Assembly: GCA_963752965.1 (NCBI GenBank)
Contig: CAVWAJ010000006.1
Coordinates: 1-64,000 of the forward strand
DNA: 64,000 bases
Source of the DNA: QHXW01 sp963752965
GTDB lineage: Bacteria > Acidobacteriota > Terriglobia > Bryobacterales > Bryobacteraceae
Direction of reading: 5' to 3'
Both the position numbers and the translations under genes were made by a program. This document shows, one piece after another, positions 43,291 through 51,874 of this stretch; the stretch's first letter is position 1; each line of letters begins with the position of its first letter. The notes beneath the pieces are model-generated. The model searched no databases, had not been told where the DNA came from, and worked only from the letters and a program-made list of their open reading frames with translations.

Positions 43291-44160
43291 ATGCATCCGG
43301 AAACACGAAGGCAATTCCTGAGAGAGTCCACGGCGAGGCTGGCCGGCGTTGCTGCCCTTGCGGGCGGGGGATTGCATGCCAACCCGCGGGGACTGCCCAT
43401 CGGGCTTCAGCTTTATACCGTGCGGACGGAGTTGGAGAAAGATTTTCCAGGCACGCTTCGGAAAGTAGCGGCGATCGGATACAAGGAAGTGGAGCTTTAC
43501 GCTTTCTTGAACATGCGAGCGTCAGAGATTCGCCGGGGGATCGCCGACAACGGGCTGGTGTGCGAGGTCGCGCATTACGACATGACGCTCAAGGATGGCT
43601 TGGCCCGGGAAATCGATTACGCGAAGGAGCTTGGCCTCCGTTACATGCTAATGGCATGGTTGACGCCCGAGGAGCGGCGCTCGCTGGATGATTATAAGCA
43701 CCATGCGGATTTCTTCAATCATGCCGGCGAACAATGCAAGAAGGCCGGCATCCAGTTCGGCTACCACAATCACAATTTTGAGTTCAAGACATACAACGGC
43801 GTTCTGGCGTTCGACGAACTGCTGCGCCGAACCGACCCGCACCTGGTACAAATCGAGCTGGACTGCTTCTGGATCACGTTCGCAGGGAAAGATCCCGTCG
43901 AGTATTTCAGGAAATATCCCGGCCGCTATCCGATGCTGCATATTAAGGACCGGAAACCGGGCTACGGTCTCTCGACGGATGTGGACGACAAGCCAGGCCC
44001 CTTCACGGAAGTGGGCCGCGGCACGATCGATTGGAAGCCGATTTTCGCGGCGGCGCCGGCGGCAGGCGTTAAGCGCATCTTTGTGGAGCAGGATTTCTGC
44101 GACGGCTCTCCGTTCGAGAGCGCACGCATCAGCTACGAGTATCTGAAGAATCTGTCCTGA
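43291..44160 (+). CDS. Secreted sugar phosphate isomerase/epimerase-like TIM barrel
   Basis: This 289-residue protein has an RR-type signal (TRRQFLRESTARLAGVAALA). The xylose-isomerase-like/AP-endonuclease-2 barrel follows, with IGLQLYTVRTELEKDFPGTL, FGYHNHNFEFK (metal His), VQIELDCFWITFAGKDP (metal Glu/Asp), MLHIKDRKPGYG and RIFVEQDFCDGSP. These are typical metal-site segments of the periplasmic inositol/sugar epimerase group common in Acidobacteria and Planctomycetes. Substrate unknown. Tat export is likely, and a tatA gene is present in this window. It is convergent with the DUF1080 gene 17 bases downstream. Confidence 0.88.
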   Translation: MHPETRRQFLRESTARLAGVAALAGGGLHANPRGLPIGLQLYTVRTELEKDFPGTLRKVAAIGYKEVELYAFLNMRASEIRRGIADNGLVCEVAHYDMTLKDGLAREIDYAKELGLRYMLMAWLTPEERRSLDDYKHHADFFNHAGEQCKKAGIQFGYHNHNFEFKTYNGVLAFDELLRRTDPHLVQIELDCFWITFAGKDPVEYFRKYPGRYPMLHIKDRKPGYGLSTDVDDKPGPFTEVGRGTIDWKPIFAAAPAAGVKRIFVEQDFCDGSPFESARISYEYLKNLS

Positions 44161-44177
44161 TCCCGGTTCGCGGAAGC

Positions 44178-45095
44178 TCAGCGCTGCGGGACCGAAACCG
44201 TGATGTTGCGAAATTTCAAGCCGCCGGTGTGGTCGCCCTGAATGTAGAAGGGGCCGGGCTCGCCTTCGTTGGCATCCAGCGCACCGCCGGTGATGCCTTC
44301 GATTTCCTGGTGGTCAATACTGGTGACTCCATTGTGAACCACGGTTACGATGCGGCCCACCAGCGTGACGTCGAACGTCTCCCATTGGCCTGGTGTTCGC
44401 GGCAGTGCAGGCGAAGGCGCGATGCGCCCGTAGATCGATCCGATGCGGCGCTCCGGCGGATTCTCACTCAGCGGTTCGTATTCGATCTGGACTTCATACC
44501 GGCCACGCAGGTAGAAGCCGCTGTTGCCATTTTCGGGGCAGTTCACTTCGTAATGCACCTTGAAATCATCGAACGTACGCTTTGATTTCAGGTTCGCACC
44601 GTGATCCAGATTCACCAGCAGTCCGTCCGCGACGGTCCAGTGGCTGTGGGCCGTGTTGCCTATGGGCTCCCAGCCGTCGAGGTTCTTGCCGTTAAACAGC
44701 GGCTCGGGTTTGGTCCATGCCTTGGGGGCGTCGTGCTTCAGCTCCGGCGAGCGGACTCCTGTCAGTTCGATGGTGTTGTTGCCGCGTTTCTGCACGCCGG
44801 TGAGCTTGCCGCCGCTGGCATCGAGTTCCCAAGAGACCGTCGGAGAAAGAATGATGGTCAGATGCGAACCATTCACCTTAAAAGTTTTCACTTCGTAGAC
44901 GTTGCCGCCGGTGGGCTGGTACCACACGTCCAGCTTGCCGCCTTTCTCGTGCACGCCCAGCCAAACGGCGCGGGCGCCTCCGGGTGTCGTGATGTTGAAG
45001 TCCCATCGTCCGACGAACGGTGCGCCCTCATTCTGAGCAAAAGCTGGAATCAGGAGCGCGCAGAAAACAACTAGACCGGCTGGAAATCTTCGCAT
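44178..45095 (-). CDS. Secreted DUF1080 protein (3-keto-disaccharide hydrolase-like)
   Basis: This 305-residue protein has a signal peptide (1-20, ending PAFAQ). An N-terminal beta-domain of about 110 residues precedes a concanavalin-like DUF1080 domain, recognisable by EPLFNGKNLDGWEPIGN, DFKVHYEVNCPENGNSGFYL and GQWETFDVTLVGRIVTVVHN. Characterised DUF1080 members cleave 3-keto-disaccharides. Their neighbours are often TIM-barrel epimerases and Gfo/Idh/MocA enzymes, both present in this window. The assignment of reaction is from family only. Confidence 0.82.
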   Translation of the reverse strand: MRRFPAGLVVFCALLIPAFAQNEGAPFVGRWDFNITTPGGARAVWLGVHEKGGKLDVWYQPTGGNVYEVKTFKVNGSHLTIILSPTVSWELDASGGKLTGVQKRGNNTIELTGVRSPELKHDAPKAWTKPEPLFNGKNLDGWEPIGNTAHSHWTVADGLLVNLDHGANLKSKRTFDDFKVHYEVNCPENGNSGFYLRGRYEVQIEYEPLSENPPERRIGSIYGRIAPSPALPRTPGQWETFDVTLVGRIVTVVHNGVTSIDHQEIEGITGGALDANEGEPGPFYIQGDHTGGLKFRNITVSVPQR

Positions 45096-45243
45096 ACTGG
45101 CAGTTTATTACAGGCGCGAGGATGCCTGGAGCCTGGATGCGAATCGGTGTTGGGGGAGGAACAACAAATGGCCAGGTCGCAGCTCAACTTCGCGCGACCC
45201 GGCCACAGGGATCGAAGAGACATCGTAGTCTGATTCGGGAAGG

Positions 45244-45681
45244 TTAGCGAGTGGCCGCTGCAACCACGGTGATCCGCGATGCTTCCTTCGATTCGAGCTG
45301 CCGATGGCTAACCGCCTTCGGCGTCGCGAACATGAAAGTTTTACCGATCAATCCCGCGTCGAACGTCTTTACCACATAGGTGCCGTTGATCTGCACCAGC
45401 GTAAGCTTGCCGCGCGTAGACTGCCCTTCGGCCACGTACGGCCCGGTGAAGATCGAAGCAATCTTCCGGTTGCCGTCACGGACATTCACAATCGGGGTGG
45501 CAGCTCCCCGCTCAATGTCGACGGTGTATTCGCCGGGTGACAAGACGGCGCCGCCCCAATTCGCTTCGACAGGCAGGTTGAAGGTACCCTTATACATCTC
45601 TGCTTTGATCTGCGAGGCTCCCAGAGTGAGGGTGCCGGCTAACAGGACAAGGCCAAATGCGCGATTCCACTGAAAATTCAT
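45244..45681 (-). CDS. Small secreted protein, acidobacterial, function unknown
   Basis: This 145-residue protein starts at ATG 45681, with AAAGGAGA 6 bases upstream; a TTG two codons earlier overlaps that site. It has a signal peptide (about 1-28, LVLLAGTLTLGASQIKA). The mature part is beta-rich (MYKGTFNLPVEANWGGAVLS, GEYTVDI, GKLTLVQINGTYVVKTFDAG). Similar small secreted proteins are frequent in Acidobacteria, but I know no function. It is transcribed divergently from the winged-helix/TPR regulator at 45856, with a 174-base gap. Confidence 0.7.
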   Translation of the reverse strand: MNFQWNRAFGLVLLAGTLTLGASQIKAEMYKGTFNLPVEANWGGAVLSPGEYTVDIERGAATPIVNVRDGNRKIASIFTGPYVAEGQSTRGKLTLVQINGTYVVKTFDAGLIGKTFMFATPKAVSHRQLESKEASRITVVAAATR

Positions 45682-45855
45682 CGTCAATCTCCTTTTCTTG
45701 GCTCCAGAATGAACTCTTTCGCTGATTGATTCGTCCTACCAGATATACGGTGTGCGCCGGAGTTCGATCCGTCAGCAGGAGATCAATTCTTGGTCATGAC
45801 GCACAACGAAGATTCAAAACAAGTTGTTTGAGAACGTTATTTTATTGATCACGCT

Positions 45856-47610
45856 ATGAACGCACCACAAACCAGTTCTCTGGCCCGGGCGGCGCAGCGG
45901 TTCCGTTTCGGCGCTTTCGATCTCGACTTGCAGGAAGGTGAATTACGCAAGCACGGAATCAGAATCAAGGTGCAGCAGAAGCCGCTTCAGATACTGGGGA
46001 TGCTGCTCCGAACGCCGGGCGCTTTCGTGACGCGAACGCAACTGGCGCAGCACTTGTGGCCCGGCTTGCACGTGCGTTTCGATGGGAGCTTGAATACCGC
46101 GGTGAATTCCTTGCGGCAGGCGTTGGGAGACTCACCGCGGAATCCCCGTTTTATCGAGACGAGGCCCGGCCGGGGATATCGCTTTATCGCGCCTGTTGCG
46201 ACGGTGGACGAGGCACTGAGTGCGCCCTCGGAACGCAGCGTCATCGATTCTATCGCCGTATTGCCCTTTGAAAATGCTGGCGACCCCGCACTGGAGCATG
46301 TCGGCGAAGGGATTGCCGCGAGCCTGATTGCGGACCTTTCGGCGCTGGGGCACCTGCGGACGATCGCTCGCAGCCTGGTCTCTCGTTTCAAGGGCCAGGA
46401 CGTAGAACCTCGGGCCGCCGGTCAGTCTCTGAACGTGCACGCCGTGATCACGGGCTGCATTGTGCGCCGCGACACAACGGTAGTCGCGGGCGTTGAACTG
46501 GTGGATGTTGCTTCGGGTTATCGATTGTGGGGTAACGAGTACAACTGCGCCCCAGACGATGCGGTGACGATTGCGAAGGAGATTGCAAAGGAAATCACCG
46601 AGAAGCTGGAACCGCAGAGTGAGCGGCCGGAGAACCAGCTCGCGAAGAAACGCGCCAATTTTGCGGCGTACCAGGACTATCTCAAGGGGCGCTCATTCTG
46701 TAACAAGATGAGTGAAGAGGATGTGCGGAAGAGCGTCGCATACTTCGAATCCGCGCTCCATCAGGCCCCGCAATACGCGCTGGCCCACGCGGGACTGGCG
46801 GACGCCTATCACTTGTTCGCGTCTTTTGGCACCGTCCCGGTGCAAGAAGCGCGCGCTTTCTCGATGGAGTCCACCGCGAAAGCCCTGGCCATCGATCCGG
46901 AGCTCGCGGAGGCGCACGCTTCTCTTGCCGGCGTTAAGTTCCTGTACGACTGGGATTGGGACGGCACCCAAAAGCAGTTTTTGAAAGCGCTCGAGCTGAA
47001 CCCGCACTACGCTGCCGCCCATCAACGCTACGCCGATCTTCTCTCGGCAATGGGAAAAGCGGAAGAAGCGATGGAGCAAATGCGATTCGCGGAGCAGCTC
47101 GAACCTCTTGCGCCTGTCCTCGACATGCAAATGGCGTGGACGTGCTACGTGGCGCGAGATTTCAAGCGAGCCGAGGAAGAGTCATGGAAGGCTCTGACCA
47201 TGGAGCCACGCTTCGCCGCGGCGCAACATACGCTCGGCCTGGCATACGAACAGATGAGCATGTACGAGGAAGCGCTCGTGGAACTGGAAAACGCCCGCTC
47301 CTGTTCGGATGATCACCCGGCCATGGTGGCGGCTCTCGGTCATGCGCTTGCGTCGGCGGGGAGGAGAGACGAAGCCATTGAAATGCTGCGCCAACTCGAA
47401 CAGATATCGCAGCGGAGGTATGTTTCCGGCTATTGGCGCAGTATCTTATATTGCGGGCTGGGCGAAGAAGAGCTGGCCATGGAATGGCTCGAAAGAGCTT
47501 TTCAGGAGCGTGACGTTTGGTTGGTCTGGCTGAAAGTCGAGCCCCGGTTGGATCGACTGCGCCACGCCACGCGTTTCGAGCAACTGCTGCAACAGATTGG
47601 TTTGGGTTAA
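45856..47610 (+). CDS. CadC-like winged-helix regulator with TPR repeats
   Basis: This 584-residue protein starts with an OmpR/PhoB-type winged helix (about 16-112, RFGAFDLDLQEGELRKHGIR through FIETRPGRGYRFIAPV). A TolB-like domain follows (about 130-260, SIAVLPFENAGDPALEHVGE and TGCIVRRDTTVVAGVELVDV). At least six TPR repeats (about 270-580) include PQYALAHAGLADAYHLFASF and PHYAAAHQRYADLLSAMGKA. It has no membrane segment and no receiver domain. Acidobacteria carry many such soluble regulators with protein-protein interaction tails. Its target may be the divergent gene at 45244; this is an inference. Confidence 0.85.
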   Translation: MNAPQTSSLARAAQRFRFGAFDLDLQEGELRKHGIRIKVQQKPLQILGMLLRTPGAFVTRTQLAQHLWPGLHVRFDGSLNTAVNSLRQALGDSPRNPRFIETRPGRGYRFIAPVATVDEALSAPSERSVIDSIAVLPFENAGDPALEHVGEGIAASLIADLSALGHLRTIARSLVSRFKGQDVEPRAAGQSLNVHAVITGCIVRRDTTVVAGVELVDVASGYRLWGNEYNCAPDDAVTIAKEIAKEITEKLEPQSERPENQLAKKRANFAAYQDYLKGRSFCNKMSEEDVRKSVAYFESALHQAPQYALAHAGLADAYHLFASFGTVPVQEARAFSMESTAKALAIDPELAEAHASLAGVKFLYDWDWDGTQKQFLKALELNPHYAAAHQRYADLLSAMGKAEEAMEQMRFAEQLEPLAPVLDMQMAWTCYVARDFKRAEEESWKALTMEPRFAAAQHTLGLAYEQMSMYEEALVELENARSCSDDHPAMVAALGHALASAGRRDEAIEMLRQLEQISQRRYVSGYWRSILYCGLGEEELAMEWLERAFQERDVWLVWLKVEPRLDRLRHATRFEQLLQQIGLG

Positions 47611-47634
47611 GCGGTGAGCCGAAGGGGGGGCGCC

Positions 47635-47662
47635 GTGCTCTACTTAACTGAGCTAACTCGCC
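47635..47662 (-). other. Possible tRNA 5' fragment (acceptor strand and D arm)
   Basis: On the minus strand the bases from 47662 begin GGCGAGT, then TAGCTCAGTTAAGTAGAGC. This is a near-consensus tRNA positions 8-25 block with GCTC/GAGC D stem. After it the anticodon stem cannot be formed and there is no matching 3' half nearby. It overlaps the pilin stop codon. It is either a tRNA relic or chance. Confidence 0.35.
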
Positions 47663-47838
47663 GATGTGTTGGCTGCGCCCAAATCGCTGTTAGCGCTGGT
47701 CCAGATGCCGCTCACGCTGCCGCCCGCGCTAATAAACAGCGCTGCCGATGCCAGACATACGAAGGCCAAAAGGAGCGTGTATTCGATCAAGTCCTGGCCT
47801 TGTTCATCCCGCAAGAAGCTGTGAAGTAAGCTCGTCAT
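47653..47838 (-). CDS. Flp/Fap-type pilin
   Basis: This 61-residue protein starts at ATG 47838, with GGAGG 7 bases upstream. A short positively charged head (MTSLLHSFLRDEQG) is followed by the type IVb pilin signature QDLIEYTLLLAFVCLASAALF, with the conserved Glu-Tyr after the cleavage site. The prepilin cut would fall shortly before QDLIEY. It is the last gene of a minus-strand operon with two TadE-like and one TadG-like gene. The secretion ATPase, prepilin peptidase and CpaB/RcpA genes are not in this window. Confidence 0.85.
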   Translation of the reverse strand: MTSLLHSFLRDEQGQDLIEYTLLLAFVCLASAALFISAGGSVSGIWTSANSDLGAANTSAS

Positions 47839-47857
47839 GTTACGTCCTCCGTGTTTT

Positions 47858-48277
47858 TCAGTTTTCGACTGGAATACTGACGGTGATGTCCTTGCCGTTG
47901 TAAGCACCGGCCCAACCCAAAGTGATCAGCGTGTATTGGTATCCGGAAATCGTGACGGTGATGCGGTCGGCAGTGGTGCCCTGGCCGCTCCGGGTGACCG
48001 CCACATTCGAAGTCTCCAGGCCGAACAGTCCGGTTCCACTCCCCGTGGTCGCACTGTACACTGCCATATTCTGGATGGCGGTCAGGTCTTCCGGATTTAC
48101 GGCTCCGTAGCGCGCTGCCGTTCGCGCCTGGTGAACCAGGGTCTGATGAAAGAACAGGACCCACCCGAAATCGTACAGCGAGAACAGGACGGTCAGAAAC
48201 AGACTGAGGGTAAGGGTAGCCTCAATCATGGCGCTGCCGCGGCGGCCCGTGCGAGTTCTAGTTGCCATCATCATCAC
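47858..48277 (-). CDS. TadE-like minor pseudopilin
   Basis: This 139-residue protein has a basic head (MMMMATRTRTGRRG), then a TadE-type segment SAMIEATLTLSLFLTVLFSLYD with the Glu five residues into the hydrophobic stretch, and an extracytoplasmic domain with beta-strand patterns. TadE/TadF proteins are processed like pilins and are needed for Flp pilus assembly. It begins directly after the stop of the upstream TadE paralogue and lies 20 bases before the pilin ATG. Confidence 0.85.
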   Translation of the reverse strand: MMMMATRTRTGRRGSAMIEATLTLSLFLTVLFSLYDFGWVLFFHQTLVHQARTAARYGAVNPEDLTAIQNMAVYSATTGSGTGLFGLETSNVAVTRSGQGTTADRITVTISGYQYTLITLGWAGAYNGKDITVSIPVEN

Positions 48278-48757
48278 CTATGGGGGGCCAAAAATGCCGA
48301 CGAAAGGAAAAGTTGTAGTGGGCTTGCCGGTTAGTGTCGTGTTTCCGAAGTACGTGGGTATCTGATAGCCCGTGATGGAGACGGTCATCGCGGTGGGGGC
48401 GCTGTTGACCCATGTGACTGTCACCGAAACATCATTTGTGGTGAGCCCGGGCGCCACCGGAGTCGCGCCGTTCGGCGGCGCCGGGTCGCCATAGACAACT
48501 ACGTTCTGGACGGCTGTCTGAAACGCATCCGAGGGAGTCGAGGTAGCGGAGTCATACGTGCGCTCACTGGCGTACCGGGCTCCGTCGCGCACGGCTTGCT
48601 CCAGTTCGGCATAGATGTAGAAAGTGTAGCCGTATTGCCACGTCCCCAGGAAAAGCGCCGAGAGGAACGTCAGGCTGAGCGTCAACTCGACAATGACGCT
48701 CCCGCCTTGTCGTTTACGAAGCCTGCGAACCGCGCGAATTGGAGATCGCAGCATCAT
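48278..48757 (-). CDS. TadE-like minor pseudopilin, second copy
   Basis: This protein has 159 residues from ATG 48757 (or the next codon, also ATG), overlapping the TGA of the upstream gene. A basic head (RSPIRAVRRLRKRQGG) is followed by SVIVELTLSLTFLSALFLGTW, the TadE signature, and an exported domain containing AVRDGARYASERTYDS. It shares the general plan of the next gene, suggesting an old duplication. The frame is open further upstream, but that stretch is antisense-like noise within the TadG gene. Confidence 0.85.
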   Translation of the reverse strand: MMLRSPIRAVRRLRKRQGGSVIVELTLSLTFLSALFLGTWQYGYTFYIYAELEQAVRDGARYASERTYDSATSTPSDAFQTAVQNVVVYGDPAPPNGATPVAPGLTTNDVSVTVTWVNSAPTAMTVSITGYQIPTYFGNTTLTGKPTTTFPFVGIFGPP

Positions 48758-49851
48758 TGGAACAGTTTGATGTGGTAAGCACCCGACCCGCCGGGCTGCA
48801 GGTTGCCAGCGCCTTGCACATACGTTCCTATGTATTCCGCGCACGCGGAATCATTGCCTCCCAGGCCGCTATAGTAGCTGGCGTTGAGCAAGAAAAATCC
48901 CGCGAAGCCCACGTTGACGAAGTTTGGCGGGCCACCGTTCACCGCCACGTATACCACGCGCTCTCCGTTACCGGTCCCGTTCGCCAGATACTGGGCATAA
49001 GTGGTAGAAGTCGTGTCCGTGTCCTCGTTAACGCGTTCTCCAATTGCGGACATCTCCGTGTTTTTAGCGCCATTGTCCATGTTTATCGGGCTGCCGACGG
49101 TTTCCGGGTCCGTGTTGCCACCCACGATCGCCTGCCGAAGGTTTGCAGCACTCTCTGCAACGCAACAATAGCCGCGGATCTTGCCGTTCTGGTCGAGGGT
49201 CTGTTTAGCTTGCTCGTCCCCGCAGCTCGATCTGGTCCCTGGCGCGCCCCAACGCAACGTGTACTGGTCCCCTACCTGGTACCCGAACGGATCCGATGCA
49301 TCATCGGGCGAGGCAGACCGTGTATAAGGCGAGAACGGAAATTCTCCGCCCGGCACGCTTGTGGTTCCGGCCCGGCCGGCTACGGCGCCGGCAGCGATAG
49401 TCGAATGCGAGCTGCCTAACGCGCCGATCAAGTACATGGGAAGCGATACGGTCGTCTGCACCTGCGCGAAATAGTAGTTCGTTGCCGGATTGGGATTGGC
49501 TACCCACGGACCGGTCGAGGTGGTGCCGAACATCGTCGTCACATTGTTGAACGCGCTGGTCTGGAACTGCCATTGTTTGGGGTTATTGGCGACGGCTGTC
49601 GTAGCCCTGGTAATTCCGGCAGCAGTGCCGTCCAATTGCAGCGCCGCGGAAAACGCCGCGGAATCCACGAAAGACTGCGCCTCGCTTTTGGTGACATACA
49701 TCCGCCCGATGTCCACCGCCAGCCCCGCCATGCCGAGTATGAATACCAACCCGAGCGACAACGCGATCAACACATAACCACGTTGGCGGGGACGCCGCGC
49801 TGATGCTTCAGGCCGGCCGGCGTATTTACAGATTTTTGTTTGTATTATCAA
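48754..49851 (-). CDS. TadG-like pilus assembly protein
   Basis: This 365-residue protein has the N-terminal TadE/G-like segment RQRGYVLIALSLGLVFILGMAG (about 24-45) followed by AVDIGRMYVTKSEAQSFVDSAAFSAALQLDG, the conserved region of Flp pilus assembly TadG-type proteins. The exported part of about 290 residues contains clustered cysteines (SSCGDEQ, GYCCVAES, SACAEY) that may form disulfides. It is the first gene of the pilin operon and is divergent from the ECF sigma operon at 50047. Confidence 0.85.
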   Translation of the reverse strand: MIIQTKICKYAGRPEASARRPRQRGYVLIALSLGLVFILGMAGLAVDIGRMYVTKSEAQSFVDSAAFSAALQLDGTAAGITRATTAVANNPKQWQFQTSAFNNVTTMFGTTSTGPWVANPNPATNYYFAQVQTTVSLPMYLIGALGSSHSTIAAGAVAGRAGTTSVPGGEFPFSPYTRSASPDDASDPFGYQVGDQYTLRWGAPGTRSSCGDEQAKQTLDQNGKIRGYCCVAESAANLRQAIVGGNTDPETVGSPINMDNGAKNTEMSAIGERVNEDTDTTSTTYAQYLANGTGNGERVVYVAVNGGPPNFVNVGFAGFFLLNASYYSGLGGNDSACAEYIGTYVQGAGNLQPGGSGAYHIKLFQ

Positions 49852-49957
49852 AGGTTTCCTGGACCCTCACGTCGTATTGTGGGGCAGCTCGCCGAGGGGA
49901 GTCTAGTTCTCTTTGGTAATCGAAATTCGTTCTGTTTCCACTGGGCTGTTATCAGGC

Positions 49958-50000
49958 GTGTTTACAAGAACTTAGGTAGGTTCAGAACCTGTGTAAACAC
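49958..50000. promoter_or_regulatory. Large nested dyad between Tad and sigma-factor operons
   Basis: GTGTTTACA (49958-49966) and TGTAAACAC (49992-50000) are perfect 9-bp inverted arms. Inside them AGGTTC (49978-49983) and GAACCT (49985-49990) form a second perfect dyad. The element lies 47 bases before the sigma start and 107 before the tadG start, in the 195-base divergent gap. This is probably a binding site for one or two dimeric regulators. Confidence 0.6.
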
Positions 50001-50046
50001 CGCTGGACTGGCAGTCGCAAGGCTGTTAGTATCACACTGAACGGTA

Positions 50047-50586
50047 ATGGGGGAAGCGGACCGGCCGAAACCCGAGGAAATCGAAGCAGTTCGGCGCCTT
50101 GTCGTGGAAGCCTATGGACGCCATGCGGCGGAACTGTCCAGAATTGCTCTCGCGGCCACCCGAAATAGAGCGCTCGCCCAAGAGGTCCTGCAAGAGACCT
50201 TTCTCCGTTACTTCCTGACCCTCATGCACGGCGAATCGATTGCCGATGAGCGTGGCTGGCTCGAAGCCGTGATGCATGATCTGATTCTGGATTGGAAGAA
50301 GTCCTCCAGGTTAGAAGCCCAGGTGACGCTCGACGATGCGGATAGCACTCCGGCGGAACCTGCCGATACCCGCGGCGCGGCGGGGGTGCGGCTCGCCAGC
50401 CTCGTGAAGGCGGCTCACTTTCTTGCCCCGCGAGAGAGGGAGTGCGTCAATCTCCGTGCGCAGGGTTTGGCATATAGCGAGATCGCCAGCGCCATGCGGA
50501 TTGACGTCGGCACGGTAGGAGCGTTGCTGAATAGGGCGTTGCAGAAGCTGAGACGCGCGATGCAGAACCGGGAGAAAATGGCATGA
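50047..50586 (+). CDS. ECF-type RNA polymerase sigma factor
   Basis: This 179-residue protein has region 2 around ALAQEVLQETFLRYFLTLMH and region 4 with LAPRERECVNLRAQGLAYSE and a helix-turn-helix (IASAMRIDVGTVGALLNRAL). Region 2 is less canonical than in housekeeping ECF factors. No anti-sigma factor with a zinc-binding motif lies beside it. The two following genes overlap (ATGA each), forming a three-gene operon divergent from the pilin genes. It may control those genes through the dyad-containing gap, though this is inference. Confidence 0.85.
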   Translation: MGEADRPKPEEIEAVRRLVVEAYGRHAAELSRIALAATRNRALAQEVLQETFLRYFLTLMHGESIADERGWLEAVMHDLILDWKKSSRLEAQVTLDDADSTPAEPADTRGAAGVRLASLVKAAHFLAPRERECVNLRAQGLAYSEIASAMRIDVGTVGALLNRALQKLRRAMQNREKMA

Positions 50587-50963
50587 AGGGGCTGCGAGAT
50601 TTCTGGCCGTTCCTTCGGCGCCCTTCGGCCGCCAAAGAGGAGCCGCCCTTGTCTGGCGAGCCTCTGCCGCCCATCGCCTCAGCGGCTCTGGCGGACCTCA
50701 AGCGGAGCCTGGACTTGTGGACGGTACTGGCGAGGGAACGGGAAACCCGGGAGCCGAGCAAAGAACTGGCGGTCGTCGGACAGCGTGTTGAAGGCGAGGT
50801 GCGGCGATTTTTCGGACGCGAAGCTTTGCGGCGTATCCAACCAAGCGCTGGCGAGCCTGTCAACGGAACGGGGATTTTGTTTGCCGATCGCCTATTTGTG
50901 GCGTTCTTGGGCCGAAGGGCAGCCATGGCTGTCACCAGGAAACTCTATTCACGTTTGACATGA
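50583..50963 (+). CDS. Hypothetical cytosolic protein in sigma-factor operon
   Basis: This 126-residue protein overlaps the sigma gene and the next gene by 4 bases each. A basic/Pro-rich head is followed by a predicted helical middle (IASAALADLKRSLDLWTVLARERE) and a basic tail (FVAFLGRRAAMAVTRKLYSRL). It has no signal peptide, membrane helix or zinc motif. I do not recognise the family. Its position suggests it could modulate the sigma factor. Confidence 0.6.
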   Translation: MKGLRDFWPFLRRPSAAKEEPPLSGEPLPPIASAALADLKRSLDLWTVLARERETREPSKELAVVGQRVEGEVRRFFGREALRRIQPSAGEPVNGTGILFADRLFVAFLGRRAAMAVTRKLYSRLT

Positions 50964-51859
50964 AGGCACCCAGGAATGTGCGCTGGCTGTGGGGGGCGTT
51001 GGGTTGTTTGCTCGCCTTGGGCCTGCCCGCGTACGGGCACTTCATTCTGACCGGCAGCTACGATCTCCTGGTCCCATTCTTCCGACATGTAGGTGCCGCC
51101 TTTCTGGTCCTGATGGCGACTGCCGAAACGTTCTTCGCCGGTCAGGCTCGCCGCCAGTTCACCGCCACAGAGCCGATGCACGCGACCTGGACCATGGTGT
51201 TGCTTGGCGCCTTTTGCCAGTTGATCGGCGCGGCACTCGTGCAGGTGCTCAGTATGGACATTGCGTGGAACCCGCTGGTTCTGCTAAAAGGCTTTGACTT
51301 GGACCAGTCCCGAGTTTTGCGGGGCATCGGACTCGTGGTCGTCGGCCCCGCCGCGATGGCCTTCCTGGCGCTCGGGCTCAGACGGGTGATCGTTCTGCAA
51401 CGGCGCCTGGGCATATCCAGCAGTCTCACCGGTTGGGATCGCGTTTTCATTGCAGCCGTCGTCGTCTTCACGGCGCACCAGATTTTCGAAATGGGGGTCA
51501 TGCTGCGTTACAACAGCAAGGCCGCCAACCTAACGCAGGTTCTGCTCTGGTTCAGCGATCCTTTGCTAGCTCTTCTGTTGATCCAGGCCGTATCCATTCG
51601 AAGGTGGGTGCTGCACCTGGGAGACGGATTGGTGTCGCGCTGCTGGGGCATGATGGCGCTGGGGGTAGCGTTCACCTCAGCGGGCGACGCCGTGCTGTGG
51701 GCGGAGAGCTATGGCTGGGTTCCTGCCGTGCTTTCGCCCATCGGATGGTTCGTTTGGTTTTTCGCGGCGACGGCTTATGCCTGCGCGCCTTGCTACCAAG
51801 TCGAAGCGTCGCGGCAGGCGCATGAAGGAAGTTATTCGGTGCTCTTCACCCAGGGATAG
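50960..51859 (+). CDS. Multi-pass membrane protein, eight predicted helices
   Basis: This 299-residue protein has hydrophobic segments near residues 9-29, 37-57, 75-96, 122-142, 160-182, 193-212, 230-250 and 258-278. It has no catalytic motif that I recognise. Clustered features are an early GHF, HQIFEMG in the fifth helix and a late CAPC pair. It is third in the overlapping sigma-factor operon, so it could be the membrane sensor of that system. It ends 16 bases before the tRNA fragment. Confidence 0.6.
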   Translation: MKAPRNVRWLWGALGCLLALGLPAYGHFILTGSYDLLVPFFRHVGAAFLVLMATAETFFAGQARRQFTATEPMHATWTMVLLGAFCQLIGAALVQVLSMDIAWNPLVLLKGFDLDQSRVLRGIGLVVVGPAAMAFLALGLRRVIVLQRRLGISSSLTGWDRVFIAAVVVFTAHQIFEMGVMLRYNSKAANLTQVLLWFSDPLLALLLIQAVSIRRWVLHLGDGLVSRCWGMMALGVAFTSAGDAVLWAESYGWVPAVLSPIGWFVWFFAATAYACAPCYQVEASRQAHEGSYSVLFTQG

Positions 51860-51874
51860 GGCCAGTTTTCAAAG

